Origin: Synergistaceae bacterium
GTDB taxonomy: Bacteria; Synergistota; Synergistia; Synergistales; Synergistaceae
Reading direction: 5' to 3'
NCBI GenBank assembly: GCA_031289955.1
Contig: JAITOL010000165.1
Location: forward strand, 1 to 32,329
DNA length: 32,329 bases
Shown: piece by piece, positions 8,469 through 16,388 of the stretch
Position numbering within the stretch: the first letter of the stretch is position 1
Layout of the letters: each line of letters begins with the position of its first letter
Notes under the pieces: model-generated
What the model saw: only the letters and a program-made list of their open reading frames with translations
Database searches by the model: none
Told to the model about the DNA's origin: nothing
Program-made: the position numbers and the translations under genes

Positions 8469-8894
8469 GTGGCAAAAGTTGGAATTATTTACTGGTCCGG
8501 CACCGGCAACACGGAGAACATGGCGTCTTTGATAAAACAGGGAGTCGAGTCCGCCGGGGCGGAAGCCGTGTGCAAACACGTATCCGACGCTTCTTTGGAC
8601 GAGCTCTCCGGTTTCGACACGGTTGCCTTAGGCTCTCCGTCGATGGGATCCGAAGTCGTGGAGGAGGACGAAATGGCCCCGTTCGTCGCGTCCGCAAAAC
8701 CGGGACTCAAGGGGAAAAAAACCGCTCTTTTCGGGTCTTACGGCTGGGGCGACGGAGAGTGGATGCGCAACTGGGCTCTGGAGATGAAAGAAGCCGGCGT
8801 CCTGTTGGTGGACGACGGCCTCATAGTTCACGAAACTCCCGAGGGCGCAAGCGCGGAGCAATGCGTCGCTTTCGGAGTCAAACTGGCTTCATAG
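8469..8894 (+). CDS. short-chain flavodoxin
   Basis: Cytoplasmic FMN-binding electron carrier, 141 residues, of the short-chain type found in anaerobes. The N-terminal phosphate-binding loop is WSGTGNTE after the first beta strand (KVGIIYWSG), followed by the loop ALGSPSMGSEVVEE and the GSYGWGDGEW segment that contacts the flavin ring. I chose the GTG at 8469: AAAGGAGGT is nine bases upstream, whereas the ATG fourteen codons earlier has no ribosome site. It is a single-gene unit transcribed from a strong promoter whose -10 is overlapped by an inverted repeat, suggesting regulated expression (iron or redox control is common for flavodoxins but not shown here). Confidence 0.93.
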   Translation: MAKVGIIYWSGTGNTENMASLIKQGVESAGAEAVCKHVSDASLDELSGFDTVALGSPSMGSEVVEEDEMAPFVASAKPGLKGKKTALFGSYGWGDGEWMRNWALEMKEAGVLLVDDGLIVHETPEGASAEQCVAFGVKLAS

Positions 8895-8901
8895 GAAGAG
8901 G

Positions 8902-9097
8902 CTATCTCAGACGTTTCATGGCTAAAGCGGACGGGCAGAGCGACAATCCGCCGAGCGACGCACAGCGAAGCTCCGGCGGGATCATTCTGCCCGTTTCGTA
9001 CACCGCGTCTATCGTCTCGTCGAGCGGCGGTATGAGAACTCGACGGGCCCCTCATTACCGGCCCCAGCACGCCGTTGAACACGCTCGCGGTCTTCAT
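8902..9097 (-). pseudogene. remnant of an iron-sulfur L-serine dehydratase
   Basis: Immediately after codY (2 bases) an ATG opens a frame with the N-terminal signature of iron-sulfur L-serine ammonia-lyases (VFNGVLGPVMRGPSSSHTAA). The body of the enzyme is then missing. A different frame continues directly with a C-terminal-like segment (PLDETIDAVYETGRMIPPE), and a further one-base shift gives ASLGGLSLCPSALAMKRLR followed by a stop at 8904-8902. So both ends of a roughly 400-500 residue enzyme remain, joined by a large internal deletion plus a frameshift. The four-cysteine cluster region is lost. This is a dead gene once cotranscribed with codY; the family name is my recognition of the termini and needs a search. 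Confidence 0.75.
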
Positions 9098-9099
9098 CC

Positions 9100-9942
9100 C
9101 TAATATCCCTCTCTCGAGTGGATCGGATTGTAATCGTCCCTGTGCGGGGACAACCCCAGTTCCTCCAGAAACAACCTGCTCGTGACCTTTATGTACGTGC
9201 CCTTCATCCCGAGGCTCCGGCTCTCTATTATCCCGGCGCTTCCGAGTTTGCGGAGGGCGTTCACGATCACGCTCCTCGTCACTCCGACTCTGTCGGCGAC
9301 CTTGCTGGCGACGACCACTCCGTCATGTCCGCCCAGATCCTCTATTATGTGCTTTATCGACTCGACCTCCGAGAACGAGAGCGCCCGCATCGCCATCTGG
9401 ACGACGAGCCTCTCCCGGCCGCGATCTTCTATGTTGCGGCTGCGCTCGTTCAGTATCTCGACTCCGACCACTGTCGCCAGATATTCGGCCAGCACGAGAT
9501 CCTTCGTCTCGAACGGTTCGCCGAAACGCGCCAGTATCAGGGTTCCAAGGCGTTCAGCCTTGCCGTTTATCGGAACGAAGAGCACATGTTTGTTCAAATA
9601 TGTGCAAGGCTGATCCGAATAAGCGCAGAAACCGTTGTCGGTGTGGTTCAGAACGGACTCGCGCGCCATGTTGAGTTTGTCGACGTATTTTTCCGGCATA
9701 TAACCGCCGGTGAGAAAACCTTCCATGACGTGGCAGTCATACTCGCTCACCCATGAGTAACCGAGTATCCGCCCCTCCCTGTTTATCAGATAAACGTTGG
9801 CCGTCGACAGATCGGTCAAAAGATGCGCCAATCTCTGATAGTCCGGCGTCCTGGTATCCAGCCTGTTTTGCAGAACCCTGCTGACGTGCCGGGTCTTCTC
9901 GAGCAGATCGAGCATATCGTCATGACTCTCGATATCGGTCAT
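9100..9942 (-). CDS. codY: GTP-sensing global transcriptional regulator CodY
   Basis: Homologue of the CodY regulator, which in Firmicutes senses GTP and branched-chain amino acids through an N-terminal GAF domain and represses nutrient-limitation genes. The C-terminal helix-turn-helix is nearly identical to that of Bacillus (VASKVADRVGVTRSVIVNAL, then SAGIIESRSLGMKGTYIKV). The GAF half contains ERLGTLILARF and DLVLAEYLATVVGVEIL. I chose the second ATG (9942): the upstream ATGGAGGTT supplies GGAGG at correct distance and is better read as its ribosome site than as a start six codons earlier. It is the fourth gene of xerC-hslV-hslU-codY, the Firmicutes cod order. Confidence 0.95.
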   Translation of the reverse strand: MTDIESHDDMLDLLEKTRHVSRVLQNRLDTRTPDYQRLAHLLTDLSTANVYLINREGRILGYSWVSEYDCHVMEGFLTGGYMPEKYVDKLNMARESVLNHTDNGFCAYSDQPCTYLNKHVLFVPINGKAERLGTLILARFGEPFETKDLVLAEYLATVVGVEILNERSRNIEDRGRERLVVQMAMRALSFSEVESIKHIIEDLGGHDGVVVASKVADRVGVTRSVIVNALRKLGSAGIIESRSLGMKGTYIKVTSRLFLEELGLSPHRDDYNPIHSREGY

Positions 9943-9969
9943 ATGATCCGTAACCTCCATTCGCGGCGC

Positions 9970-11409
9970 CTACAGCAGATATTTTCTGGCGTCGTCGTCC
10001 TCGGTCAGCGTCGCGAGCCTGCCCCGGACGAAATCGCCGTCTATTCTCACCTCGAGAGCCGACGACGGCTCGCCAGCCTCGAAACTCACTTCCTCCAGAA
10101 GATGCTCCATCATCGCGTGCAGTCTGCGGGCCCCGATATTCTCCATCTGAGAGTTCATCGCGGCCGCGTAACCCGCTATCGCGGCTATGGCGTCGTCCGT
10201 GAAGACGATCTCGGTTCCCTCGGTCTCCAGCAGCGCCACATACTGCTTTATGAGGCTGTTCTCGGGATCGGTCAGTATGCGGACAAGATCCTCCTCGGAG
10301 AGCGCGTCGAGCTCGACCCTTATTGGAAGACGTCCCTGAAGCTCCGGCGCCAGATCAGACGGCTTGTTGTGATGAAAAGCCCCGGCCGCTATGAACAGTA
10401 TGTGGTCCGTGTCGACCGGGCCGTATTTCGTGTGAACAGCGGTGCCCTCTATTATGGGCAGCAGGTCGCGCTGCACTCCCTCGCGGCTCACGTCCGGGCC
10501 GGATCTTCCGGCGGCGGAACCGGAGGCGATCTTGTCTATCTCGTCGATAAACACGATGCCCTCCTCCTGCGCCCGTTCGAGTGCTTCGGCGCTTATGGCC
10601 TCCATGTCGAGCAGTTTTTCGGCCTCCTCGGCCTGAAATATCCGCTTCGCCTCGTCGACCCTCATTTTTTTGCGCCTCGTCTTCTTGGGCATCATCCCTC
10701 CGATCAGCTCGCCTATGTTGATGCCCATCTCCTCCATGCCTCCGCCGATGAAACCGACGCCCACCCTGGGGCTTTCGGAGACCTCGACCTCTATCTCCCG
10801 CGCGTCGAGCTTTCCGCCCTTCAGCATGTCGCGCATCTTTTCCCTCGTGTGGGCGGAGCGTTCGGTATCCTCCGGCGTTTCGGCCTCTATCGCCTCGGTT
10901 TTTTCAGCTCCGGCGCCCCCCATCCCGAATATCCGCATCAGATCGGAGACCGCCGGCGCGCGGAGCTTTTTTCCGGTCGGCAGCAGCGCGTCCAAAATAC
11001 GCTCCTCCGCGTTCGAGGCGGCGTCGTCCTGCACGCTCTCGATTTTTCTGCGCCGCGCCATCTGAACGGAGACCTCGACGAGATCTCGTATCATCGACTC
11101 CACGTCGCGCCCCACGTAGCCAACCTCGGTGAATTTCGTGGCCTCGACCTTCACAAACGGCGCTTCCACCAGCTTCGCGAGCCGGCGGGCAAGTTCCGTC
11201 TTTCCAACTCCGGTCGGGCCGACCATAAGAATATTTTTCGGCGCGACCTCGGCCCTCATCTCATCCGTCAAGGCCCTTCTGCGGATGCGGTTTCTCAGAG
11301 CTATCGCCACCGAGCGCTTTGCGCTGTCCTGACCTATGACGTAACGGTCGAGATATGTCACCACGGAGCGCGGCGTCATGTTTGCGCCATGTTCAGCCGA
11401 TATTGGCAT
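9970..11409 (-). CDS. hslU: HslU/ClpY ATPase of the HslUV protease
   Basis: AAA+ unfoldase that recognises, unfolds and feeds substrates into the HslV peptidase. The 479-residue protein has the N-terminal segment for client-free hexamer assembly (MTPRSVVTYLDRYVIGQDSAKR), Walker A GPTGVGKT, the central I-domain (roughly 110-250, with a glycine/methionine-rich part), Walker B VFIDEIDKI, the RPD-like arginine finger region (LQGRLPIRVEL) and sensor 2 IGARRLH. The C-terminal hydrophobic tail (KYLL) that docks into HslV is present. The start overlaps the hslV stop as TAATG with GGAGGAAG upstream, so the two subunits are translationally coupled. Confidence 0.97.
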   Translation of the reverse strand: MPISAEHGANMTPRSVVTYLDRYVIGQDSAKRSVAIALRNRIRRRALTDEMRAEVAPKNILMVGPTGVGKTELARRLAKLVEAPFVKVEATKFTEVGYVGRDVESMIRDLVEVSVQMARRRKIESVQDDAASNAEERILDALLPTGKKLRAPAVSDLMRIFGMGGAGAEKTEAIEAETPEDTERSAHTREKMRDMLKGGKLDAREIEVEVSESPRVGVGFIGGGMEEMGINIGELIGGMMPKKTRRKKMRVDEAKRIFQAEEAEKLLDMEAISAEALERAQEEGIVFIDEIDKIASGSAAGRSGPDVSREGVQRDLLPIIEGTAVHTKYGPVDTDHILFIAAGAFHHNKPSDLAPELQGRLPIRVELDALSEEDLVRILTDPENSLIKQYVALLETEGTEIVFTDDAIAAIAGYAAAMNSQMENIGARRLHAMMEHLLEEVSFEAGEPSSALEVRIDGDFVRGRLATLTEDDDARKYLL

Positions 11410-11954
11410 TATTCAACTTCCTCCAGAATTATCGAATCGTTCGTGTAGATACATATGCGGGACGCTATCTCTATGCCGCGCCGCGCTATCTCGCCGGAGG
11501 GCAGGTCGGTCGATTCGAGCATGGCGAACGCGGCCGCCTGCGCGAAACCTCCCCCGGAACCTATCGCCGTAACTCCGTTTTCCGGCTCCAGTATGTCTCC
11601 CGCGCCGGAGAGGAGGAAAATATCGCTCTTGTCGGCCACTATCATCATTGCCTCCAATTTTCTGAGGTATTTGTCGGTGCGCCAGTCCTTCATCAGGGCG
11701 CTCGAAGCCCGAAGCAGGTTTCCGTGGTGCTCGTCGAGCTGTTTTTCGAAGCGTTCGAGCAGCGTCATGGCGTCCGACGTGCTGCCCGCGAAACCGGCAA
11801 TGACGTCGCCCCTGTTCTTTCCAACTATCCGGCGAACCTTGCGGGCCGTCATCTTGACCACCTGGCTGCCCAAAGTCACCTGTCCGTCGCCGGCCATTGC
11901 GGTCCGCCCGTCCCGCTTAACGCAAATTATCGTGGTTCCTTCCATGTTCTGCAT
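11409..11954 (-). CDS. hslV: HslV/ClpQ peptidase of the HslUV protease
   Basis: Proteasome-like threonine peptidase forming a double hexameric chamber with HslU. The 181-residue protein begins MQNMEG before TTI; by family comparison Thr7 becomes the nucleophilic N-terminus after removal of a short propeptide, as in Bacillus ClpQ, whose propeptide also precedes a TTI. The body is canonical: [53 protein letters not shown] and [13 protein letters not shown]. Its ATG directly abuts the xerC stop (TAAATG), consistent with coupling; the ribosome site is weak. Confidence 0.97.
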   Translation of the reverse strand: MQNMEGTTIICVKRDGRTAMAGDGQVTLGSQVVKMTARKVRRIVGKNRGDVIAGFAGSTSDAMTLLERFEKQLDEHHGNLLRASSALMKDWRTDKYLRKLEAMMIVADKSDIFLLSGAGDILEPENGVTAIGSGGGFAQAAAFAMLESTDLPSGEIARRGIEIASRICIYTNDSIILEEVE

Positions 11955-12872
11955 TTATCTCACATTTCCCCCAAGTCCGGAGCGCGGATGCGTCTCCATA
12001 TAACTTCTTTTCATCTGTTCCACCGACACCTTGAGATATCTCTCGGTGGTGGCGAGGCTCTCGTGTCCCATCAACTCCTGTATGACGCGAAGAGGCGCTC
12101 CCCGTTCGAGCATGTGCGTCGCGAAACTGTGCCTCATGGTGTGCGGCGTGACGCCGTACAGCCCAAGAGCCCTCGAAACCGCGACGACCATCCTGTGGAC
12201 GGTGCGCTCCGTCAGACGGGACGCCCCCGTCTTCTCCGGGTAAAAGACCGGAGATTCCCCCTCCGTCGCATGTCCCTTCAAGGAAGCTGCGTCTTTCCAC
12301 GCGACCAGCAGATCGCGCGCCGCGTGCCCGAAATACGCCCTCCGCTCCTTTGAGCCTTTGCCCTTCACCCTCAGCTCCCGCTCCCCTATATCGACGTCGT
12401 CCCAGGCGAGAGACACGAGCTCGTTCACCCTGAGCCCCGCGCCATAGAGCAATTCGAGGATGAGAACGTCGCGCGCGCCACGCCTCTCCGATTTGCCGGC
12501 GGCGTCTATCATCTTCATTACGTCTTCGTACGCTATCGGCTTGGGCACATACGCCTCAGCCCTGGGGCCCCGCAGCCCGACGCCGGGGTCGCCGGATACG
12601 ACGTGACGGGCGGCCAGATACTTCGTAAACCCTCGAAGAGACGACAGCTTGCGCGATATGGAGCTTCTTGAAAAACCGTAGCCGGACAGCTCTCTGAGGA
12701 ATCCCCTGAGACAATCCCTGTTGAGGCCGTCCGGCGTCGTCGTTCCCACAGATTCCAGATAATCGGCAAACTGAGCCAGATCCACCGCGTAGTTTACCAC
12801 GGTGTTTTTCGAACGCCCCTTCGCCGAACCCGTATAAAGGATAAACTCGTCTATATAGCTTGAAATATTCAT
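11955..12872 (-). CDS. xerC: tyrosine recombinase XerC (CodV)
   Basis: Site-specific tyrosine recombinase, probably acting at dif to resolve chromosome dimers (CodV/XerC position in the cod operon). Numbering from the ATG at 12872 (305 residues), the catalytic set is R148 (GAGLRVNEL), K172 (KGKGSKER), H244 and R247 (HTMRHSFATH), H270 (LMGHESL) and nucleophile Y279. The N-terminal SAM-like core-binding domain covers about residues 1-95. A longer frame begins with GTG at 12893, but that codon overlaps the -10 of the promoter, so the inner ATG is preferred. It heads the xerC-hslV-hslU-codY operon. Confidence 0.94.
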   Translation of the reverse strand: MNISSYIDEFILYTGSAKGRSKNTVVNYAVDLAQFADYLESVGTTTPDGLNRDCLRGFLRELSGYGFSRSSISRKLSSLRGFTKYLAARHVVSGDPGVGLRGPRAEAYVPKPIAYEDVMKMIDAAGKSERRGARDVLILELLYGAGLRVNELVSLAWDDVDIGERELRVKGKGSKERRAYFGHAARDLLVAWKDAASLKGHATEGESPVFYPEKTGASRLTERTVHRMVVAVSRALGLYGVTPHTMRHSFATHMLERGAPLRVIQELMGHESLATTERYLKVSVEQMKRSYMETHPRSGLGGNVR

Positions 12873-12883
12873 AATATTGGGAA

Positions 12884-12912
12884 ATTGTATCACTTATTGC
12901 GACTATTGACAA
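12884..12912 (-). promoter_or_regulatory. promoter of the xerC-hslVU-codY operon
   Basis: On the minus strand TTGTCA (12912-12907) and TACAAT (12889-12884) are separated by 17 bases. The expected transcription start lies only about 5 bases ahead of the xerC ATG at 12872, implying an almost leaderless mRNA. Confidence 0.6.
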
Positions 12913-12915
12913 GAA

Positions 12916-12938
12916 TTGCCCCGCGAAGAGCGGGGCAA
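12916..12938 (-). terminator. GC-rich hairpin between the Rpn-like gene and xerC
   Basis: TTGCCCCGC and GCGGGGCAA form a perfect 9-bp stem with a 5-base loop. On the minus strand TTCTTGT follows, so it probably ends transcription from the Rpn-like gene and insulates the xerC promoter that begins 4 bases on. Confidence 0.6.
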
Positions 12939-13028
12939 AGGCGTCAAACACTATAAACTATAGTTCCCGGCTTAAATTCTTACTGCATTTATACTGTGTA
13001 AAGTTTACTCCTGAATCTGTAAGGGTAG

Positions 13029-13706
13029 TTATCTCAATGAATGTATGGAGCTTTCTTCAAGGCCGGTACACCTCTTTATAACCTCGGCGGAAAGTCCTTC
13101 GGCCAACATTGAGCGCGCTACCTCAAAAGCCTTTTTTTCTTCGCCCTCTTCTTTCGCGTCGCGTATGTGAATATCCATGACTACTTCGTCTATCGGCCTG
13201 AATTGCATCTTCCATACCCCCCTTATTTTCGGGTCAATATCATCGTTGCCAATCCGCAGCAGACGATACGCAAATTTTTGAAAAGACCACGCTTTTTCTC
13301 TATCCAAACCCCTCGACGATATAAGGCCGAGCAGTTCGAGGGAATATTCCCCGCGCTTCGACGATGCCTCTCCCGCCTCCAGCATCCTTTTGGCTGTCAG
13401 AACCGGCAGCGCGAAATTTCGGTCGTCATGTTTCAATTTTTCCGCGTCGGCCTCGTCAACGCTGTAGGCGTTGTACTTAAAATCCACCGACGTTCCCTGC
13501 CATTCCCTGTTGTAAGTATCCACCGGCGCCGTTTTCCCCGTGTAGATAGCCAGCGATGTGACGGGAAGCGCGTATTCGTCGCTGGCACGGTAAAAACTTT
13601 GAAAGAGGCGCAGCGGAAGGCTTGAGTCCTCCCGGTGCTGCTGCTCGACTATGAAGATCGCCCGTATAACCGTATATCCGCCGCCATACTGAGGATAATA
13701 TATCAA
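13029..13706 (-). CDS. Rpn/PD-(D/E)XK nuclease-family protein, N-terminally truncated
   Basis: Resembles the recombination-promoting nuclease (Rpn, YhgA-like transposase) family. The recognisable part is AIFIVEQQHREDSSLPLRLF (residues 16-35), matching the family's IEHQS..D..M..R core, then VTSLAIYTG, and at the end the usual AKEEGEEKKAFEVARSMLAEG followed by a small helix-turn-helix-like tail. The family's N-terminal 60-80 residues, with the F..LF start and first acidic active-site residue, are missing. The TTG at 13706 has no ribosome site; the same frame stays open about 30 codons further without a standard start except TTG or CTG. I read it as a decayed or fragmentary copy, though an unusual start is possible. 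Confidence 0.6.
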   Translation of the reverse strand: MIYYPQYGGGYTVIRAIFIVEQQHREDSSLPLRLFQSFYRASDEYALPVTSLAIYTGKTAPVDTYNREWQGTSVDFKYNAYSVDEADAEKLKHDDRNFALPVLTAKRMLEAGEASSKRGEYSLELLGLISSRGLDREKAWSFQKFAYRLLRIGNDDIDPKIRGVWKMQFRPIDEVVMDIHIRDAKEEGEEKKAFEVARSMLAEGLSAEVIKRCTGLEESSIHSLR

Positions 13707-13844
13707 TGAAAAGAGCGCTCGGGTCAGCCAATGTAATCCACCTCGATTGAAAAAATGTAACTCTTTGTTATTTATACATTATACTAACCTCAAATAGAAT
13801 AAAAGAGGTATTTTATGCATAAAAGACATGAGGAGTGTTGAGAA

Positions 13845-15254
13845 ATGACTCTGTTCTCAGGCACAAAGGGATTTGTAATAGGCGCGGCGTCGAGCGGAAC
13901 CGGCAAGACCACGATAGCGAGCGCGATATGCGGCATATTGCGGGAACGGGGGCTCGAGGTTCAGCCGTTCAAGACCGGCCCCGACTTCGTGGATCCGACA
14001 TATCTCACTATGGCCTCCGGCAGGACGTGCCGAAGCCTCGACGGATTTCCATGCCCGGATCTGATGCCGTTTTTTTACGAGGAAGGATGCCGGCCGCGCG
14101 GACGCAAACGGGCCGACGTGGCTGTGGTGGAGGGCGTAATGGGACTTTACGACGGGCTCGGCGCGGACGGACTGTATTCGACGGCATGGCTCGCCCGGAC
14201 GCTCGGGCTTCCGGTCGTCCTCACGGTAGACGCCAGGGCGGCGGCAACGAGCGTCGCCGCGACGGTCAAGGGCTTCGCGACGCTCGACCCCCTCGCCCCC
14301 CGCGTGGCCGGAGTGATAGCGAACCGGGTGTCGAGCCTCGGACATGCCGAACTGATCGGGGAAGCTCTCGCGAAATTTACCGGCATCCCCCTGTTGGGCT
14401 GGATGCCGAACATCAAGGACGACGGTTTCCGTTCGCGCCATCTCGGCCTCGTGCCGGCGCCGGAGCTCTCGAATTCGAGATCGTCCATGGAGCGCTTTAC
14501 GGACATCCTGAGAGAACATCTCGACGTGAGCAAACTTTTATCGATAATGGGCGAACCGTCGGGCAATTACGCCTCGCCCGAATTCCCGCAAGGCGTGAAA
14601 AAACGCGACGGTTCGAGGGTGCGCATAGCGCTGGCGGACGACGACGCTTTCTGCTTCCACTACAGGGAAAACTGGGAACTGCTGGAACAACTCGGAGCGT
14701 CCGTCGAGACGGTATCCCCGATGCGCGATAAATCTCTGCCGGAGGGGACGGATCTGCTCGTGCTCCCCGGAGGATATCCGGAGGAATTTTCAGACGAGCT
14801 GTCGGACAATAAAAACTTCATGGCGTCCGTGACCGATTTCTCGCGCGTGGGATGCGTGTACGCGGAGTGCGGAGGCATGCTCTACCTCGCGGACAGCATG
14901 GAATATAAGAATAGTCTTCGATCTATGTGCGGGGTAATCAGGTCGGACGTCAAGATGACGTCCCGTCTCGAACACTTCGGTTACGTCGAGGGCACGGCGT
15001 CCCGGGACAATCTGCTTATGAAGCGGGGCGATACGCTCCGCGCGCACGAGTTCCACTACTCGAAGATGGTTGGGACGCCTCCGGACGCGTTTTCGGTAGT
15101 AAAGGCGTCGAGAAGGGACGAAAACTGGACGGACGGTTTCGTAATGGAGGACGGCAGACTGCTTGCGACCTATCTTCACATAAATTTCTACATGAACCCG
15201 AAAATGGCCGCTTCAATGCTCGCCCGCGCGGCGTCGCCCGTCAACGGACGATAG
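13845..15254 (+). CDS. cbiA: cobyrinate a,c-diamide synthase
   Basis: ATP- and glutamine-dependent amidation of the a and c carboxylates of cobyrinate in cobalamin biosynthesis. The 469-residue protein has the N-terminal dethiobiotin-synthetase-like domain with P-loop GAASSGTGKTT (13-23), KTGPDFVDP and VEGVMGLYDG, and a C-terminal class I glutaminase domain with nucleophile C342 (YAECGGMLYL), PGGYPEEF (308-315) and H445 (YLHINFY). GAGGAG nine bases upstream supports the ATG. The gene stands alone: no other cobalamin genes and no B12 riboswitch in the 138-base upstream gap. It converges on the HD-GYP gene. Confidence 0.95.
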   Translation: MTLFSGTKGFVIGAASSGTGKTTIASAICGILRERGLEVQPFKTGPDFVDPTYLTMASGRTCRSLDGFPCPDLMPFFYEEGCRPRGRKRADVAVVEGVMGLYDGLGADGLYSTAWLARTLGLPVVLTVDARAAATSVAATVKGFATLDPLAPRVAGVIANRVSSLGHAELIGEALAKFTGIPLLGWMPNIKDDGFRSRHLGLVPAPELSNSRSSMERFTDILREHLDVSKLLSIMGEPSGNYASPEFPQGVKKRDGSRVRIALADDDAFCFHYRENWELLEQLGASVETVSPMRDKSLPEGTDLLVLPGGYPEEFSDELSDNKNFMASVTDFSRVGCVYAECGGMLYLADSMEYKNSLRSMCGVIRSDVKMTSRLEHFGYVEGTASRDNLLMKRGDTLRAHEFHYSKMVGTPPDAFSVVKASRRDENWTDGFVMEDGRLLATYLHINFYMNPKMAASMLARAASPVNGR

Positions 15255-15317
15255 ACGCCGCAATATCGACCGAAGGGACGATATTTGAAATTGACATAAA
15301 ATCAAGAGGAGGAACGA

Positions 15318-16388
15318 TCAGTCCAGGTCTTTCGCGACCTCCTCGAACTTGGGGAACGTGTCCTCCAGAAGCGCTATCATCTTAGGGTCGAAGTGCCTGC
15401 CGGTCTCGCCGCGAATTACCCGCATCGCCTCGTCGTGCGACATCGCGCCCTTATATGGGCGCTCCGATGTGAGCGAGTCGTATATGTCCGATATGGCCAT
15501 CACCCTTCCGGATATTGGGATGTCCGCTCCGGACAGGCCGTTCGGGTAGCCCGAGCCGTTCCACCACTCGTGGTGGGATATGACGATCTCGCGGGCGACG
15601 TGCAGGAACGAGGAATCGTCCCCCAGATTTCTGATGGCGTCGTCTATCATCTGAGCTCCGGACGTCGTGTGTTTTTTTATCTCCGTAAATTCCTCCGGCG
15701 TCAGTTTTCCCGGTTTGAGCAGTATGTTGTCGGAAATGGCGACCTTGCCTATGTCGTGCAGCTTCGACGATTTTATTATGTTGTCGCGGTACTGAGGGCT
15801 CAGGTAGTAGTCGGGATCCTTATGGCTCTCGAGCCCTTCCGCCGCGAGGCGCGTATACGCCGTCGTGCGGTCGATGTGCCCGCCGGTGCCGCTGTCGCGC
15901 CACGCTGTCACGTTCGCCAGTATGTCCAGGATCGAATCCTGCGTCGTGCGCAGCCGCTCCGTCTTCTCTCCGACGAGCGTCTCCAGCCTCTTCCGGTAAT
16001 CCTCCAGCTCTATGTGGAGGTTGACCCGCGCGCGCACGACGCCCGTCGTGATCGGCTTCAATATATAATCCACAGCCCCGAGGTGGAACGCCTGCTCCTC
16101 CTTGTCGTGTCCCTCCTGAGCCGTCAGGAACAGAACCGGAACCGACGCGAGCCTCGAATCCTCCTTGATGCGCTTTATGAGGTCGTACCCGCTCATGACA
16201 GGCATCTCCACATCGAGCAGGATCAGGTCGGGAACGCGGTTTTCGAGGAACCCTATGGCCCGTTCGCCGGAGGGGGCCGCGTACACCTTATAGAGCGGCT
16301 TCAATATCTCCTGAAGCATGCGAAGATTCGTCGCGTCGTCGTCCACGACCAAAATGCTGTGAGTCTGAACTGTCCTCTCAGTATCCAT
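15318..16388 (-). CDS. response regulator with HD-GYP cyclic-di-GMP phosphodiesterase domain
   Basis: RpfG-like output protein, 356 residues. Receiver domain at 8-125 with acidic pocket DDD (16-18), phospho-acceptor D59 (LILLDVEMP) and K111 (ILKPI). A short coiled linker precedes the HD-GYP domain (about 150-350) with H211-D212 (HDIGK), H240, H272-H273 and GYP at 280-282 in [11 protein letters not shown]; these are the expected metal and substrate residues, so it should hydrolyse cyclic-di-GMP (to pGpG or GMP) when phosphorylated. Its start overlaps the kinase stop by 11 bases, so it is translationally coupled and almost certainly the kinase's partner. Confidence 0.94.
   Translation of the reverse strand: MDTERTVQTHSILVVDDDATNLRMLQEILKPLYKVYAAPSGERAIGFLENRVPDLILLDVEMPVMSGYDLIKRIKEDSRLASVPVLFLTAQEGHDKEEQAFHLGAVDYILKPITTGVVRARVNLHIELEDYRKRLETLVGEKTERLRTTQDSILDILANVTAWRDSGTGGHIDRTTAYTRLAAEGLESHKDPDYYLSPQYRDNIIKSSKLHDIGKVAISDNILLKPGKLTPEEFTEIKKHTTSGAQMIDDAIRNLGDDSSFLHVAREIVISHHEWWNGSGYPNGLSGADIPISGRVMAISDIYDSLTSERPYKGAMSHDEAMRVIRGETGRHFDPKMIALLEDTFPKFEEVAKDLD

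Noticed and set aside
9823-11448. Long plus-strand open frame across codY/hslU
   Set aside because: Antisense shadow of hslU and codY; no recognisable protein and no ribosome site.
13477-13731. Alternative frame opening with TTG after GAGGTGG upstream of the Rpn-like gene
   Set aside because: It runs out of frame over the recognisable Rpn core and gives a low-complexity, arginine-rich product; probably a by-product of truncation.
13732-13844. Considered a cobalamin riboswitch ahead of cbiA
   Set aside because: The gap is too short and lacks the B12-box motif; AT-rich with only loose promoter-like boxes.
15262-15290. AATATCG/CGATATT hairpin between cbiA and the HD-GYP gene
   Set aside because: Seven AT-rich pairs with a 10-base loop and no uridine run; too weak to call a terminator.
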